From Gammaproteobacteria bacterium (GTDB lineage: Bacteria > Pseudomonadota > Gammaproteobacteria > Steroidobacterales > Steroidobacteraceae): a DNA stretch of 64,000 nt. Below the pieces are notes generated by a model. It did not search any database, was not told the DNA's origin, and was given only the letters and a program-made list of their open reading frames with translations. Within the stretch, counting starts at the first letter, position 1; the number at the start of each line of letters is the position of its first letter. Below are positions 7,503 to 16,294 of this stretch, piece after piece. The DNA is taken from the NCBI GenBank assembly GCA_028293745.1, contig JAQGOF010000155.1:1-64000 (forward strand). The letters run 5' to 3'. The position numbers were made by a program, and so were the translations under genes.

Positions 7503-8819
7503 ATGAGTATCGAAGCCGTCAGGCTTGAATCCACTTCCGGCCAAAACGCCGCATCGGCCTTCGTTCGCTGGTACGTGCTGATAATGATGGTCCTGGTGTA
7601 CACCCTCAGTATCGCCGACCGCTACGTCGTATCCACAGTCCTCGAGCCCATCCGCGTCGACCTTCACCTGTCCGATTCCGGCATCGCGTTCCTGACCGGC
7701 GTATCCCTGGCACTGTTTTATGTGGTCTTTGGGTTTCCGATCTCGTGGCTCACTGACCGCAAGAGCCGCCGCAACATCCTCACCGTCTCGATCATCCTCT
7801 GGTCGGCGATGACTACGCTTTGCGGCCTGTCGGCGAACTACTGGCAACTGCTCGCTGCACGCATCGGCGTCGGCATCGGCGAAGCCGGCGGAACGCCTGC
7901 AGCGAATTCCATCATTTCCGATTACTTCCCCGCCGCACGGCGGCCCATGGCCTTGACCATCTTCTCGCTCGGCGCGCCCATCGGCGCCTGGGTCGGATAT
8001 AACATCGCGGGTGCCATCGCCGATCGTTTCGGGTGGCGCGACGTGTTCCTTGCGCTGGGACTGCCGGGCGTCATCGTAGGAGTCACGGTGTACCTCACCG
8101 TCCGGGAACCCAAGCGAGGTTGCCTGGATGCGGAGGACCACGCTACCGCCCCTTCGTTCATGCAGACCATGCGCTTCCTTTGGACGCAAAAATCCGCTGT
8201 GCACGTCATGGTCGCAAGTGCGATCTGCGCTCTGTGGGGGTGGGGTCTCACCTTTTGGACACCCATGTTTCTGATGCGCACCTACGGCATCACGGCGGGT
8301 GAAGCCGGCGCAATCACTGGCAATGCGCACTTGATAGGGGGCACCGCCGCTACGCTGTTGACGGGCTGGCTCATGGGGCAGCCCTACATGGCGGACTCGC
8401 GTCGGATTGTGAGACTGCTGGGCGTCGGCATCGGCCTCGCGACCATAGCCTCCGGCATCATCTTCTGGACTCACTCGCTGACACTTGCCAAGTGCATGTT
8501 CTGGGTATTCGTTCCCGCAATCTATTTCTACATCGGCCCGTGCTTCGGCCTGCTCAACAACCTGGCCCAATGCCGCATGCGGGCGCTGTTCTGTGCGATG
8601 ACCCTGTTTGTCGCCAACCTCGGTAATCTCGTCATCGCACCACAGGCGGTCGGGCTATTGAGTGACTGGTTTGCCCCGAGCTCCGGTCCAAATGCGCAGT
8701 CACTGCGGCTCGCGCTGCTGTGTCTCGTGCCCACAGGCCTGTGGGCAACCGTGCATTACTTCCTCGCGGCCCGCAATCTCATGGCCGACCAGCAACGGGC
8801 AATCGGCGCCGAGAGCTGA
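7503..8819 (+). CDS. MFS transporter, spinster-like
   Basis: A 438-residue protein with twelve predicted membrane helices. MFS signatures are present: GFPISWLTDRKSRRN as the loop 2-3 motif, and GIGEAGGTPAANSIISDYFP in the helix 4-5 region, which is typical of spinster-type carriers. Substrate unknown. The stop codon is ten bases before the polyamine-binding-protein gene, so the five plus-strand genes probably form one operon. A related onium compound is a reasonable guess from context only. Confidence 0.87.
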   Translation: MSIEAVRLESTSGQNAASAFVRWYVLIMMVLVYTLSIADRYVVSTVLEPIRVDLHLSDSGIAFLTGVSLALFYVVFGFPISWLTDRKSRRNILTVSIILWSAMTTLCGLSANYWQLLAARIGVGIGEAGGTPAANSIISDYFPAARRPMALTIFSLGAPIGAWVGYNIAGAIADRFGWRDVFLALGLPGVIVGVTVYLTVREPKRGCLDAEDHATAPSFMQTMRFLWTQKSAVHVMVASAICALWGWGLTFWTPMFLMRTYGITAGEAGAITGNAHLIGGTAATLLTGWLMGQPYMADSRRIVRLLGVGIGLATIASGIIFWTHSLTLAKCMFWVFVPAIYFYIGPCFGLLNNLAQCRMRALFCAMTLFVANLGNLVIAPQAVGLLSDWFAPSSGPNAQSLRLALLCLVPTGLWATVHYFLAARNLMADQQRAIGAES

Positions 8820-8829
8820 GCTTAAGAGC

Positions 8830-9894
8830 ATGCGAACTCTGATCGCCGGCGTATTGGCGCTCTTCCTGGTGCTGAGTGGTTGTTCCCGCTTGGACAATTC
8901 CAAGCGCTTGCGCATCATCACCTGGTCTGACTACGTGCCCGCCGATGTCGCGGCCGAGTTTGAAAAAGAGACGGGCATTCACGTCGAACTGACGCTGTCC
9001 AACAACGAGGAGATGATCTCCAAGCTGCATGCGACCGGCGGCGCCGGGTACGATCTCGCGCAGCCCTCGCAGGACCGTATCACCGGCGTGCAGCGGGAAT
9101 TCGGCCTGTACCGGCCCATGGACCTGAGCCAGGTCAAGCTGGAGCAATTCCGGCCCGAGATCCTCGCCATCACGCGCCGCATCGCAACGCTCGATGGCAA
9201 GTTATATGCACTGCCCTACCTGTGGGGATCCGAGGGCCTGGTGGTCAACAGCAAGTACACAACGGTGTCCGACTATGGCGACCTGTGCCGTGCGGATCTC
9301 AAGGGCAAGACATCGATGCGCCTGAGGCGGCCCACATTGATGGCCTTCGCCTTCGCATCAGGCAAGGATCCCTTCGCACTGTATGACAATCCCAAGGCCT
9401 ACGAGGCGCTCATGGAAGATGTTGGTAAGACACTCTCCGCGTGCAAGTCGAACGTGCGCTTCTTCTTCGACAACCGGGACCAGTTGTTGAACGGCATGCG
9501 CTCGGGCGAGGTCGTTGCCGCCATGATGTGGGACACCGGCGGCTGGACCCTCAACCGGGAGAATCCCGACATTCGCTACGTCGTGCCCAAATCCGGGGCC
9601 CTGGGCTGGCTCGACACGTTCGCATTGCCTTACAAGGGCCGGAACGACGCCGGCGCCTACAGGTGGATCAATTTCACCATGCGGCCGGACATCGCAGCCC
9701 GGATCACCCGCAAAGTAGGCAACTGGACTGCCGCCCGCGGCACCGAGGAGCTCGTCGATCAGACCATGCGCGCGCAATTCAACGCAAGCTTCCCCGGGGG
9801 CGCCTTCAGCGGGATCAACTGGTATCCGGCCATCCCTGCGGGTCTCGAGGCGCAGGAAGGCCGCATCCTCGATCGGGTCAAGGCGGCCAATTGA
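8830..9894 (+). CDS. Spermidine/putrescine-type ABC transporter substrate-binding lipoprotein (PotD/PotF family)
   Basis: A 354-residue protein with a lipoprotein signal peptide: hydrophobic LIAGVLALFLVLSGC, with Cys at about position 19 as the lipidation site. The mature part shows polyamine-binding family hallmarks: IITWSDYVPADVAAEFEKETG, NNEEMISKL, GAGYDLAQPS, and YALPYLWGSEGLVVN. The start is the ATG at 8830. It binds a cationic substrate outside the inner membrane and hands it to the two permeases encoded downstream. The exact ligand (spermidine, putrescine or a related amine) cannot be read from the sequence. Confidence 0.88.
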   Translation: MRTLIAGVLALFLVLSGCSRLDNSKRLRIITWSDYVPADVAAEFEKETGIHVELTLSNNEEMISKLHATGGAGYDLAQPSQDRITGVQREFGLYRPMDLSQVKLEQFRPEILAITRRIATLDGKLYALPYLWGSEGLVVNSKYTTVSDYGDLCRADLKGKTSMRLRRPTLMAFAFASGKDPFALYDNPKAYEALMEDVGKTLSACKSNVRFFFDNRDQLLNGMRSGEVVAAMMWDTGGWTLNRENPDIRYVVPKSGALGWLDTFALPYKGRNDAGAYRWINFTMRPDIAARITRKVGNWTAARGTEELVDQTMRAQFNASFPGGAFSGINWYPAIPAGLEAQEGRILDRVKAAN

Positions 9895-11018
9895 GCGCCG
9901 CACCGTCAGTGAGTACGCCGGACCTGTCCGTCCAGGACTTGCGCAAGGAGTTCGCCGGACATGTCGCGGTCCACAACCTGTCGTTCGCCGTTCAGCGCGG
10001 CAGCTTCTTCTCCATCCTTGGGCCGTCGGGTTGTGGCAAGACGACGTTGTTGCGAATGATCGCGGGGTTCATTGAGCCTGATAGTGGCGAGATCGTCATC
10101 GGGGGCCGCAGCATGCGCGCGGTTGCACCGAACAGGCGGCCCGTCAATATGGTGTTCCAACAGCTCGCCCTCTTTCCGATGATGTCGGTCGGCGAAAATG
10201 TCGCGTTCGGACTGGCCCGCCGTGGGGTTGGCAAACTGGAGCGAACGCGCCGTGCCGACGCAATGCTCGAGCGTGTCGGACTCGCCGGCGCCGGCTTGAA
10301 GCGCGTCGATCAGCTCTCGGGCGGCCAACGGCAGCGGGTGGCGATTGCCCGCAGCCTCGTCCTGGAGCCGACCCTTCTGCTGCTGGACGAGCCACTGGGC
10401 GCGCTGGACCTGAAGTTACGCGAGCACATGAAGATCGAGCTCAAGCAACTGCAGGCATCATTCGGCACCACCTTCGTCTACATCACACACGACCAGTCCG
10501 AGGCGCTGGTGCTGTCGGATCATGTCGCTGTCATGAATCACGGGCGCTTTGAGCAACTGGGTACGCCACAGCAGCTCTACTACGAGCCGGCGACGGCCTT
10601 CGTAGCGGGCTTCGTCGGCGCCAACAATCGTATCTTTGGACAACTGAAGAGCAGTGACGGGGATATTGCCGAAATCGAGACTTCTGACGGCTGGACCGTA
10701 CGCGCAAAAAAGAGCGGTCCAATAGCGGCAGGCGACCATGTCGAGGCGTTCGTGCGTCCCGAAGCGGCGATCCTGGAGCGGGACGCCTCCCAGCTGCCTG
10801 CAAATCAGGCGCACTACGTGGGATCGGTCCAGAGCTTGTTGTTTGACGGCGCCAACTCAGCGGTGCTGCTGCACGAAGATCTGACGCATTTCGAGTTTCG
10901 CGTCGCCTTGCCCCAGACCGGCCGGTTTGCAGACTTGAAAGTGGGCGAGCGCATCTACTTCAGCTTCGATCCCCGCCGGGCCATCTGCTTCCCCAGCCAC
11001 GGTGGTCCCCATGGTTGA
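9891..11018 (+). CDS. potA: Polyamine-type ABC transporter ATP-binding protein (PotA family)
   Basis: The TTG at 9891 overlaps the preceding stop and has AAGG seven bases upstream, giving 375 residues; a GTG at 9909 is the alternative. Walker A GPSGCGKTT, Q-loop region MVFQQLALFPMMSV, ABC signature LSGGQRQRVAIARSL, Walker B LLLLDEPLGALD and the H-loop ITHDQSEAL are intact. A C-terminal TOBE-like regulatory domain (residues ~265-375) is typical of PotA/MalK-class ATPases. It energises import through the next two gene products. Confidence 0.93.
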   Translation: MSAAPSVSTPDLSVQDLRKEFAGHVAVHNLSFAVQRGSFFSILGPSGCGKTTLLRMIAGFIEPDSGEIVIGGRSMRAVAPNRRPVNMVFQQLALFPMMSVGENVAFGLARRGVGKLERTRRADAMLERVGLAGAGLKRVDQLSGGQRQRVAIARSLVLEPTLLLLDEPLGALDLKLREHMKIELKQLQASFGTTFVYITHDQSEALVLSDHVAVMNHGRFEQLGTPQQLYYEPATAFVAGFVGANNRIFGQLKSSDGDIAEIETSDGWTVRAKKSGPIAAGDHVEAFVRPEAAILERDASQLPANQAHYVGSVQSLLFDGANSAVLLHEDLTHFEFRVALPQTGRFADLKVGERIYFSFDPRRAICFPSHGGPHG

Positions 11019-11904
11019 CATCGGCGATGCGACGCCGGTGCGTGCCTGGCAGCGGCGCCTGATCCTCATCCTGCTCCTCGCGCCGGCGCTGCTGTGGCTC
11101 TTTGCGCTAATCGTGCTGCCTCACGTACAACTGGCGTTGCTTTCCCTGCGTGAGCGTGTTGCACCACACGTATACCAACCGAGCCTCGCTCAATTCCACA
11201 CATTCTTCGCCGAGCCGCTCTATTGGCAGGTCTTCGTGCGCACGGCGCTTTTGTCCATCGTAGCGACAGCCCTCACGCTGCTGGTTGCATTTCCGATCGC
11301 CTGGGTCATCACCAAAGTGGCGCGTGGCCGGGCGAGCGCGCTGCTGTTCGTCGTGTGCCTGATACCATTCTGGGTCAGCGAGACCGTTCGTGCTCTGGGT
11401 TGGTTGATCCTGCTGCGCGAGTCGGGGGTGCTCCCCGCCCTTCTCGTCAAACTGGGTCTCACCGCCGTGCCCGTGGAGCTCCTGTATCACGACGCAACCA
11501 TATTGACAGGGCTCGTCTACACTTCGCTCCTGTTTATGGTCGTGCCACTCGTCAGCAGTCTCGAGAGCCTGGACAACTCGCTCATCGAGGCCGCTTATGA
11601 CCTCGGCGCCAGCGGCTTCGCCACCCTGAAGAACATCGTGATTCCGCACGCCGCACCCGGCATTACCGCAGGCTGCATCGTTGTCTTCATGCTCACCCTG
11701 GGAAACTATCTGACGCCCAACCTGTTGGGCGGCAAGAACTCCCAGTGGTTCACCGAGCTCATCTATACCCAGTTCATCGTGAGATTCAACTGGGAACAGG
11801 GTGCGGCATTTGGATTTCTGCTGCTGGGACTGTCGACCGCGATAGTGGCCGTGGGGTTGCGGCTGAGCGGGCAGCGTTTTGTCGACGTCATGAGGCGATC
11901 ATGA
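11011..11904 (+). CDS. potB: Polyamine-type ABC transporter permease 1 (PotB family)
   Basis: A 297-residue membrane protein of about six helices. It carries the EAA loop EAAYDLGASGFATLKNIVIPHAAPGI that docks on the ATPase. The ATG at 11011 overlaps the end of potA by eight bases; a GTG at 11002 is possible. The PotB-like early sequence, a short cytoplasmic tail and a long first helix, is seen. It overlaps potC by an ATGA. Confidence 0.92.
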   Translation: MVDIGDATPVRAWQRRLILILLLAPALLWLFALIVLPHVQLALLSLRERVAPHVYQPSLAQFHTFFAEPLYWQVFVRTALLSIVATALTLLVAFPIAWVITKVARGRASALLFVVCLIPFWVSETVRALGWLILLRESGVLPALLVKLGLTAVPVELLYHDATILTGLVYTSLLFMVVPLVSSLESLDNSLIEAAYDLGASGFATLKNIVIPHAAPGITAGCIVVFMLTLGNYLTPNLLGGKNSQWFTELIYTQFIVRFNWEQGAAFGFLLLGLSTAIVAVGLRLSGQRFVDVMRRS

Positions 11905-12782
11905 TTGCATCGCTGCCTCGTCCGGCCTGGCTGCGTACCGCAACGGTGCTGTATGTTGCTGCCTTCCTGGTCTTTCTGTTCCTACCGCTCGTCATTGTGG
12001 GTGTGTTCGCGTTCAATGATGCCAACTATCCGGCGCCGCCCTGGCGCGGGTTCACACTCGATTGGTTCACGGGCAGCGCTGCCACGGGCCGTGTAGGACT
12101 GTTTCACGACACCGAGCTGCTTGGCAGCATCTGGACCAGCCTCATCGTTGCGGTGTGGGTAACGATCCTGTCGGTCACGGTCGGCACGGCCAACGCTTTC
12201 CTCATGGAGCGCTATCGATTTCCCGGCAAACAAGTGTTGTCGGTACTGATGCTGACACCGCTCGTGATTCCGGGGGTGATACTCGGCATCTCCATCCTGT
12301 CTTTCTCCAGCAGAGTGGCCGAGCTTGCCGATGACCTGTTCGGCCTCGACCTTGATTTTCTGAGGCCTGGCTTGCCGCTCGTAGTGCTGGGGCAGTTCTC
12401 TTACATCGCCACCATCGCAACGTTGATGATCAGTGCCCGCCTGAAGCGCTTTGATTCTACGCTGGAAGAGGCCGCCTTGAACCTGGGAGCCTCGCATGCG
12501 GCGGTGTTGGGAACGATCACTCTGCCTTATCTGCGGCCCGCCTTGATTGGCTCGGCCGCCATATCCTTCCTGATGTCGTTTGAGAACTTCAATACGACGC
12601 TGATGCTGGTGGGCTCGGATGCGCCGCTCACGGTCATGATGTATGGGCGGATGCGCGAAGGAGCCAGTCCGGTGTTGAACGCGGTCAGCCTGTTCCTGAT
12701 GCTGGCGTCAGCGGCACTGGCGCTGACGATGATGCGCGGCGGGCCGCGCACCGAGGCCGCCAAATCCGCCGCCGCGCAATAG
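11901..12782 (+). CDS. potC: Polyamine-type ABC transporter permease 2 (PotC family)
   Basis: A 293-residue membrane permease starting at the ATG in an ATGA overlap with potB. PotC features are a first helix followed by VFAFNDANYPAPPWRGFTLDWF, and the EAA loop EEAALNLGASHAAVLGTITLPYLRPA. It pairs with PotB to form the channel. The operon ends six bases before the stop of the convergent dehydrogenase gene. Confidence 0.92.
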   Translation: MIASLPRPAWLRTATVLYVAAFLVFLFLPLVIVGVFAFNDANYPAPPWRGFTLDWFTGSAATGRVGLFHDTELLGSIWTSLIVAVWVTILSVTVGTANAFLMERYRFPGKQVLSVLMLTPLVIPGVILGISILSFSSRVAELADDLFGLDLDFLRPGLPLVVLGQFSYIATIATLMISARLKRFDSTLEEAALNLGASHAAVLGTITLPYLRPALIGSAAISFLMSFENFNTTLMLVGSDAPLTVMMYGRMREGASPVLNAVSLFLMLASAALALTMMRGGPRTEAAKSAAAQ

Positions 12783-12788
12783 CGGCCC

Positions 12789-14414
12789 TCACCACTGCCC
12801 CGCATCCTCCAATATCATCGCAGCGCCCTTTTCCGCCACCATCATGGTCGGCGCATTGATATTCCCCGACGTGACATTCGGAAAGATCGACGCATCCACA
12901 ACCCTGAGGTTGTCGATTCCGTGGACCTTCAGGCGATTCGAGACCACGGAGGTCGATGGATCCTGTCCCATGGCGCACGAGCCACACAGGTGATAGATCG
13001 AGCCGGCCTCCTCGCGGTAGTATTGCAACATCTGCGCATCGCTGCGCACCCGGTTGCCCGGCTTGGTTTCCTCCACGGTGATCGCTTTCAGCGGCTCGGA
13101 GGCCATGATCTTGCGAACGAGCCGGCTGGCCTCGACTGCCTCATCGACGTCTTTCCCGGTGGTCAGGTAGTTGGGTCGTATCAACGGCGCATCGTCCGCA
13201 TGCCTGGATGCGATCTCCACAGTTCCCCGGCTCGTCGGCCGGCACGGCGAGACTGCCAGCAGGAATCCCGAGTGGCCTGCCGGCCTCAGGGCCTGCGATC
13301 CGTCCTTTGGAATTTCATAGGACAAGGGATTGAAGTAGAGCTGCATGTTGGGATTTGCCTGGCTGGCGTCGCTCCTGAGAAAGCCCCCCGCCTGGTTGAC
13401 ACTGAGGGAGAGCGGACCGTTGCGCATCAGCAGGTACTGCAGTCCAGCCCGCGCCTTGCCCACCCAACTGCCAAACTCGTCGTTGAGCGTCCTGCGGTTG
13501 GCGCGGTAGAGGTAGCTCACGCAGGTGTGATCCTGCAGATTTCTGCCCACGGCCGGTAAATGGTGCGTCACAGTGACGCCCTGCCGGTGCAGTAACGCGC
13601 GATCGCCCACGCCTGAGAGTTGCAAGAGCTTGGGGGTATCCACCGCGCCGGCCGACAGAATGACCTCCTTCGCGGCATTGCATTGGCGGCGCTCGCCGTT
13701 GCAGCGATAGGAGACGCCCGTGGCCTTCCTCTGATCGTTGAGCAGGACCCGGTCTACCAGGCAATGATGCTCGACGGTCAGCTGGGTGCGATCCAGCGCC
13801 GGCTCCAGATAGGCGCGGCTGCTCGAATCCCGCAGTCCATCCCGGGTGTTGATGTCATATATGCCGGCGCCTTCCAGTGTTGCGCCGTTGAAATCATCAT
13901 TGAGCGGATAGCCAAGCTGCTCGCAGGCATCGAGAAACGCCGCACAGATAGGATGAGCGGCGCTCTTCATTTGCGTAATACGAACGCGCCCGTCGGCACG
14001 GTGATACTCGGTATTGCCGAGCGGATGTGATTCGAGCCGCTTGTAGTACGGCAACACGTCCTCGAACGCCCAGCCAGTATTTCCCTGCGCTGCCCAGTCA
14101 TCAAAGTCGCTCCTCTGGCCGCGGACGTAGATCAGGGCATTGATGGAGCCGCTGCCTCCTTGAACCTTGCCGCGAGGACAATAGAGCGTGCGATTGTTGA
14201 GCTCCCTCTCCGGTTGCAGCGAATACATCCAATTACTTCTGCGGTCGTAATAGGTGTAGACGTACCCGATAGGTACCTTGAAGCGCAGCGAGTCGTCCGT
14301 GCCGCCCGCCTCCAGCAACAACACGGAATACTTGCCCCCTTCGGTGAGCCGGTGCGCAAGGATGCAGCCGGCAGATCCTGCGCCGACAATGATGTAGTCG
14401 TAAGTGCGGTTCAC
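12789..14414 (-). CDS. betA: GMC-family oxidoreductase, choline dehydrogenase-like (BetA)
   Basis: A 541-residue FAD enzyme. It has the N-terminal dinucleotide fold DYIIVGAGSAGCILAHRL, the GMC signature CPRGKVQGGSGSINALIYVRGQ, the second signature GAVDTPKLLQLSGVG, and a C-terminal active-site region SIYHLCGSCAMG and NVTSGNINAPTMMVAEK. Choline dehydrogenase oxidises choline to betaine aldehyde. GMC enzymes have varied alcohol substrates, but the adjacent choline-sulfatase and betaine/choline transporter support choline here. No betaine aldehyde dehydrogenase gene is seen nearby. Confidence 0.82.
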   Translation of the reverse strand: MNRTYDYIIVGAGSAGCILAHRLTEGGKYSVLLLEAGGTDDSLRFKVPIGYVYTYYDRRSNWMYSLQPERELNNRTLYCPRGKVQGGSGSINALIYVRGQRSDFDDWAAQGNTGWAFEDVLPYYKRLESHPLGNTEYHRADGRVRITQMKSAAHPICAAFLDACEQLGYPLNDDFNGATLEGAGIYDINTRDGLRDSSSRAYLEPALDRTQLTVEHHCLVDRVLLNDQRKATGVSYRCNGERRQCNAAKEVILSAGAVDTPKLLQLSGVGDRALLHRQGVTVTHHLPAVGRNLQDHTCVSYLYRANRRTLNDEFGSWVGKARAGLQYLLMRNGPLSLSVNQAGGFLRSDASQANPNMQLYFNPLSYEIPKDGSQALRPAGHSGFLLAVSPCRPTSRGTVEIASRHADDAPLIRPNYLTTGKDVDEAVEASRLVRKIMASEPLKAITVEETKPGNRVRSDAQMLQYYREEAGSIYHLCGSCAMGQDPSTSVVSNRLKVHGIDNLRVVDASIFPNVTSGNINAPTMMVAEKGAAMILEDAGQW

Positions 14415-14446
14415 CAGGTGCCTGCGATCGTGCTGAGCGACTTCAT

Positions 14447-16294
14447 TTAAGAGGGGGATCCTTTGCGCGTTATCCTATCGAGGATCACCGCGAGCAGCAC
14501 TATTGCAATTCCCGCCTCCACACCCATCCCCACCTGCACGGAGTTGAGCGCGCGCACCACGGGCACCCCGAGTCCGCCGGCACCCACCAGCGCTGCAATG
14601 ACGACCATCGACAGACTCAACATGATGCATTGGCTGATCCCTGCAACAATCAGCGGTGCTGCGCTCGGCAGTTCCACCTTGACAAGCATCTGCCAGCGCG
14701 TGGCGCCAAAGGCCTGGCCGGCTTCGAGCAGCGCGCGCGGCACACCGGCGACCCCGAGTTGCGTCAGCCTGATGGGCGCGGGGAGCGCGAAAATCACCGT
14801 GGAAATGAGTGCAGGTACCACTCCAAGACCAAACAGCACCAGGGTCGGAATCAGATACACAAACGTCGGCAGGGTCTGCATCAGATCGAGAACCGGGCGC
14901 AGCCCAGCGGCCAGCGCCGGGCGATGCGCGCATGCAATCCCCAACGGAACCCCGATCGCCGTTGCGGCGAACGTGGAGACCAGGACGAGCGAGAGAGTCT
15001 CGAGCGTCTGCTGCCAGTAGCCTTGGTTCATGATGAGGAGCAAGGCTGCAACGACAAAGGCAGCCAACGCCCAGGAGCGCTGCATGCGCCAGGCGAATAC
15101 CCCCATAGCGAGAATGACGAGAACCGGCGGAACCGCACGCAACACCCGATACACAGCGGCTATCGCGCCCCCAACGGCCGTTCCCGTCACGCGAAACACA
15201 GCGGCCCCATGGAGTTTCACCCATTCGATTCCAACCGCGACCGCCGCGCCCACCGGAAGCTTGTGCAGCGTCAGCCAGTTCTCGAAGCGGATCGCTACAC
15301 CCGGATTTGGCTGCGCGCCGGATGGACCACCGGCAACCTTGCCGTCAAACGTGTGGACGCCCTGTAGCCAAGCCTCTCGGGCCGCTGGATTTGCAGCCAG
15401 CCACTCGCCAGCCGCCACCTCTGGTGTCTTATGTTCCGCGAGGATCGACCGCATGATTTCGCTTTCGCCATGCGTCGTGAATACCAGGTTCCGCAACAGC
15501 CTGCCGACATTGGGACACTGCTGCACGTAGCCCGTTCGCGCCAGCGTCAGCACTCTGGCGCCCCCATAGTTCGGACCGAAGGTGGTATCACCGCCGCTCA
15601 GATATCTCAGATCGAACTGCATGTTCATGGGATGAGGATCCCACGCGAGGAACACGATGGGCTTCGCCGACGCGTAGGCCCGTGCAACTTCCGCCAACAT
15701 GCCCTGTTCACTCGACTCGACCAGGTGAAAGCTGGCCAGGCCGTAATCGTTGTGTTGAATCATCGTCAGGATGTGGCGATTACCGTCGTTGCCGGCCTCG
15801 ATGCCGTAGATCGTGAAGTTGAGTGCCGTGCCAAAGCGCTGAATGTCGGAGAAATCCTTGATCCCGGTGGCGTAGGCGTACGACGGCACCGCCAGCGTGT
15901 ATTTGGCACCCGTCAGGTTTTCCCGGATGATTTCGATCGAGCCATCATCGATGTAAGGCTGGCGGTCGCGAGTCTGCGCCGGCATCCAGTTGCCGAGGAA
16001 GACATCGATGTTGCCACCCTTCATGACAGCAAAAGTCACCGGCACCGACAGCAGCGTCGTCTGGGGGTCGTAGCCAAGGCCACGCAATACCTGGCTGAGC
16101 ACGGCAGTGGTCGCCGTCACGTCAGTCCATCCGACATCGGCCAGCCTGACCGTGTGGCACGAGGCTGGTTCCAACGCGGGGCCGGCTCCCGAGGCTGCAC
16201 CCGCCGCGGCGAAGCCGAGAAGCCCTAAAGCGAGCGTCTCAGGCCAGGCGCGGAAACCGCGCCATGCTTTCGAGGTCGTTGAGTTCCTGGTCAT
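14447..16294 (-). CDS. Fused choline/glycine-betaine ABC transporter: periplasmic binding domain + permease
   Basis: 615 residues from the ATG at 16294, which lies inside the end of the upstream sulfatase gene (56-base overlap). A signal-like hydrophobic stretch, LALGLLGFAAAGAASGA, precedes an OpuAC/ProX-type binding domain (residues ~35-330: VRLADVGWTDVTATTAVL, VFLGNWMPAQ, WDPHPMN). A ProW-type permease follows (about six helices, ~370-610) with the EAA-like loop EAGQAFGATRWQMLVKVELPSAAPLI. Binding protein and permease are separate in E. coli ProU. No partner ATPase is visible nearby, so it must be supplied from elsewhere. Confidence 0.85.
   Translation of the reverse strand: MTRNSTTSKAWRGFRAWPETLALGLLGFAAAGAASGAGPALEPASCHTVRLADVGWTDVTATTAVLSQVLRGLGYDPQTTLLSVPVTFAVMKGGNIDVFLGNWMPAQTRDRQPYIDDGSIEIIRENLTGAKYTLAVPSYAYATGIKDFSDIQRFGTALNFTIYGIEAGNDGNRHILTMIQHNDYGLASFHLVESSEQGMLAEVARAYASAKPIVFLAWDPHPMNMQFDLRYLSGGDTTFGPNYGGARVLTLARTGYVQQCPNVGRLLRNLVFTTHGESEIMRSILAEHKTPEVAAGEWLAANPAAREAWLQGVHTFDGKVAGGPSGAQPNPGVAIRFENWLTLHKLPVGAAVAVGIEWVKLHGAAVFRVTGTAVGGAIAAVYRVLRAVPPVLVILAMGVFAWRMQRSWALAAFVVAALLLIMNQGYWQQTLETLSLVLVSTFAATAIGVPLGIACAHRPALAAGLRPVLDLMQTLPTFVYLIPTLVLFGLGVVPALISTVIFALPAPIRLTQLGVAGVPRALLEAGQAFGATRWQMLVKVELPSAAPLIVAGISQCIMLSLSMVVIAALVGAGGLGVPVVRALNSVQVGMGVEAGIAIVLLAVILDRITRKGSPS

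Noticed and set aside
7494-8570. A 358-residue antisense frame opposite the MFS gene
   Set aside because: Composition is that of a GC-rich shadow frame, and the sense strand encodes a clear transporter.
9441-9890. Long N-terminal extension of the PotA ATPase
   Set aside because: It lies in another frame across the binding-protein gene and lacks any motif; the ATPase domain starts at 9891.
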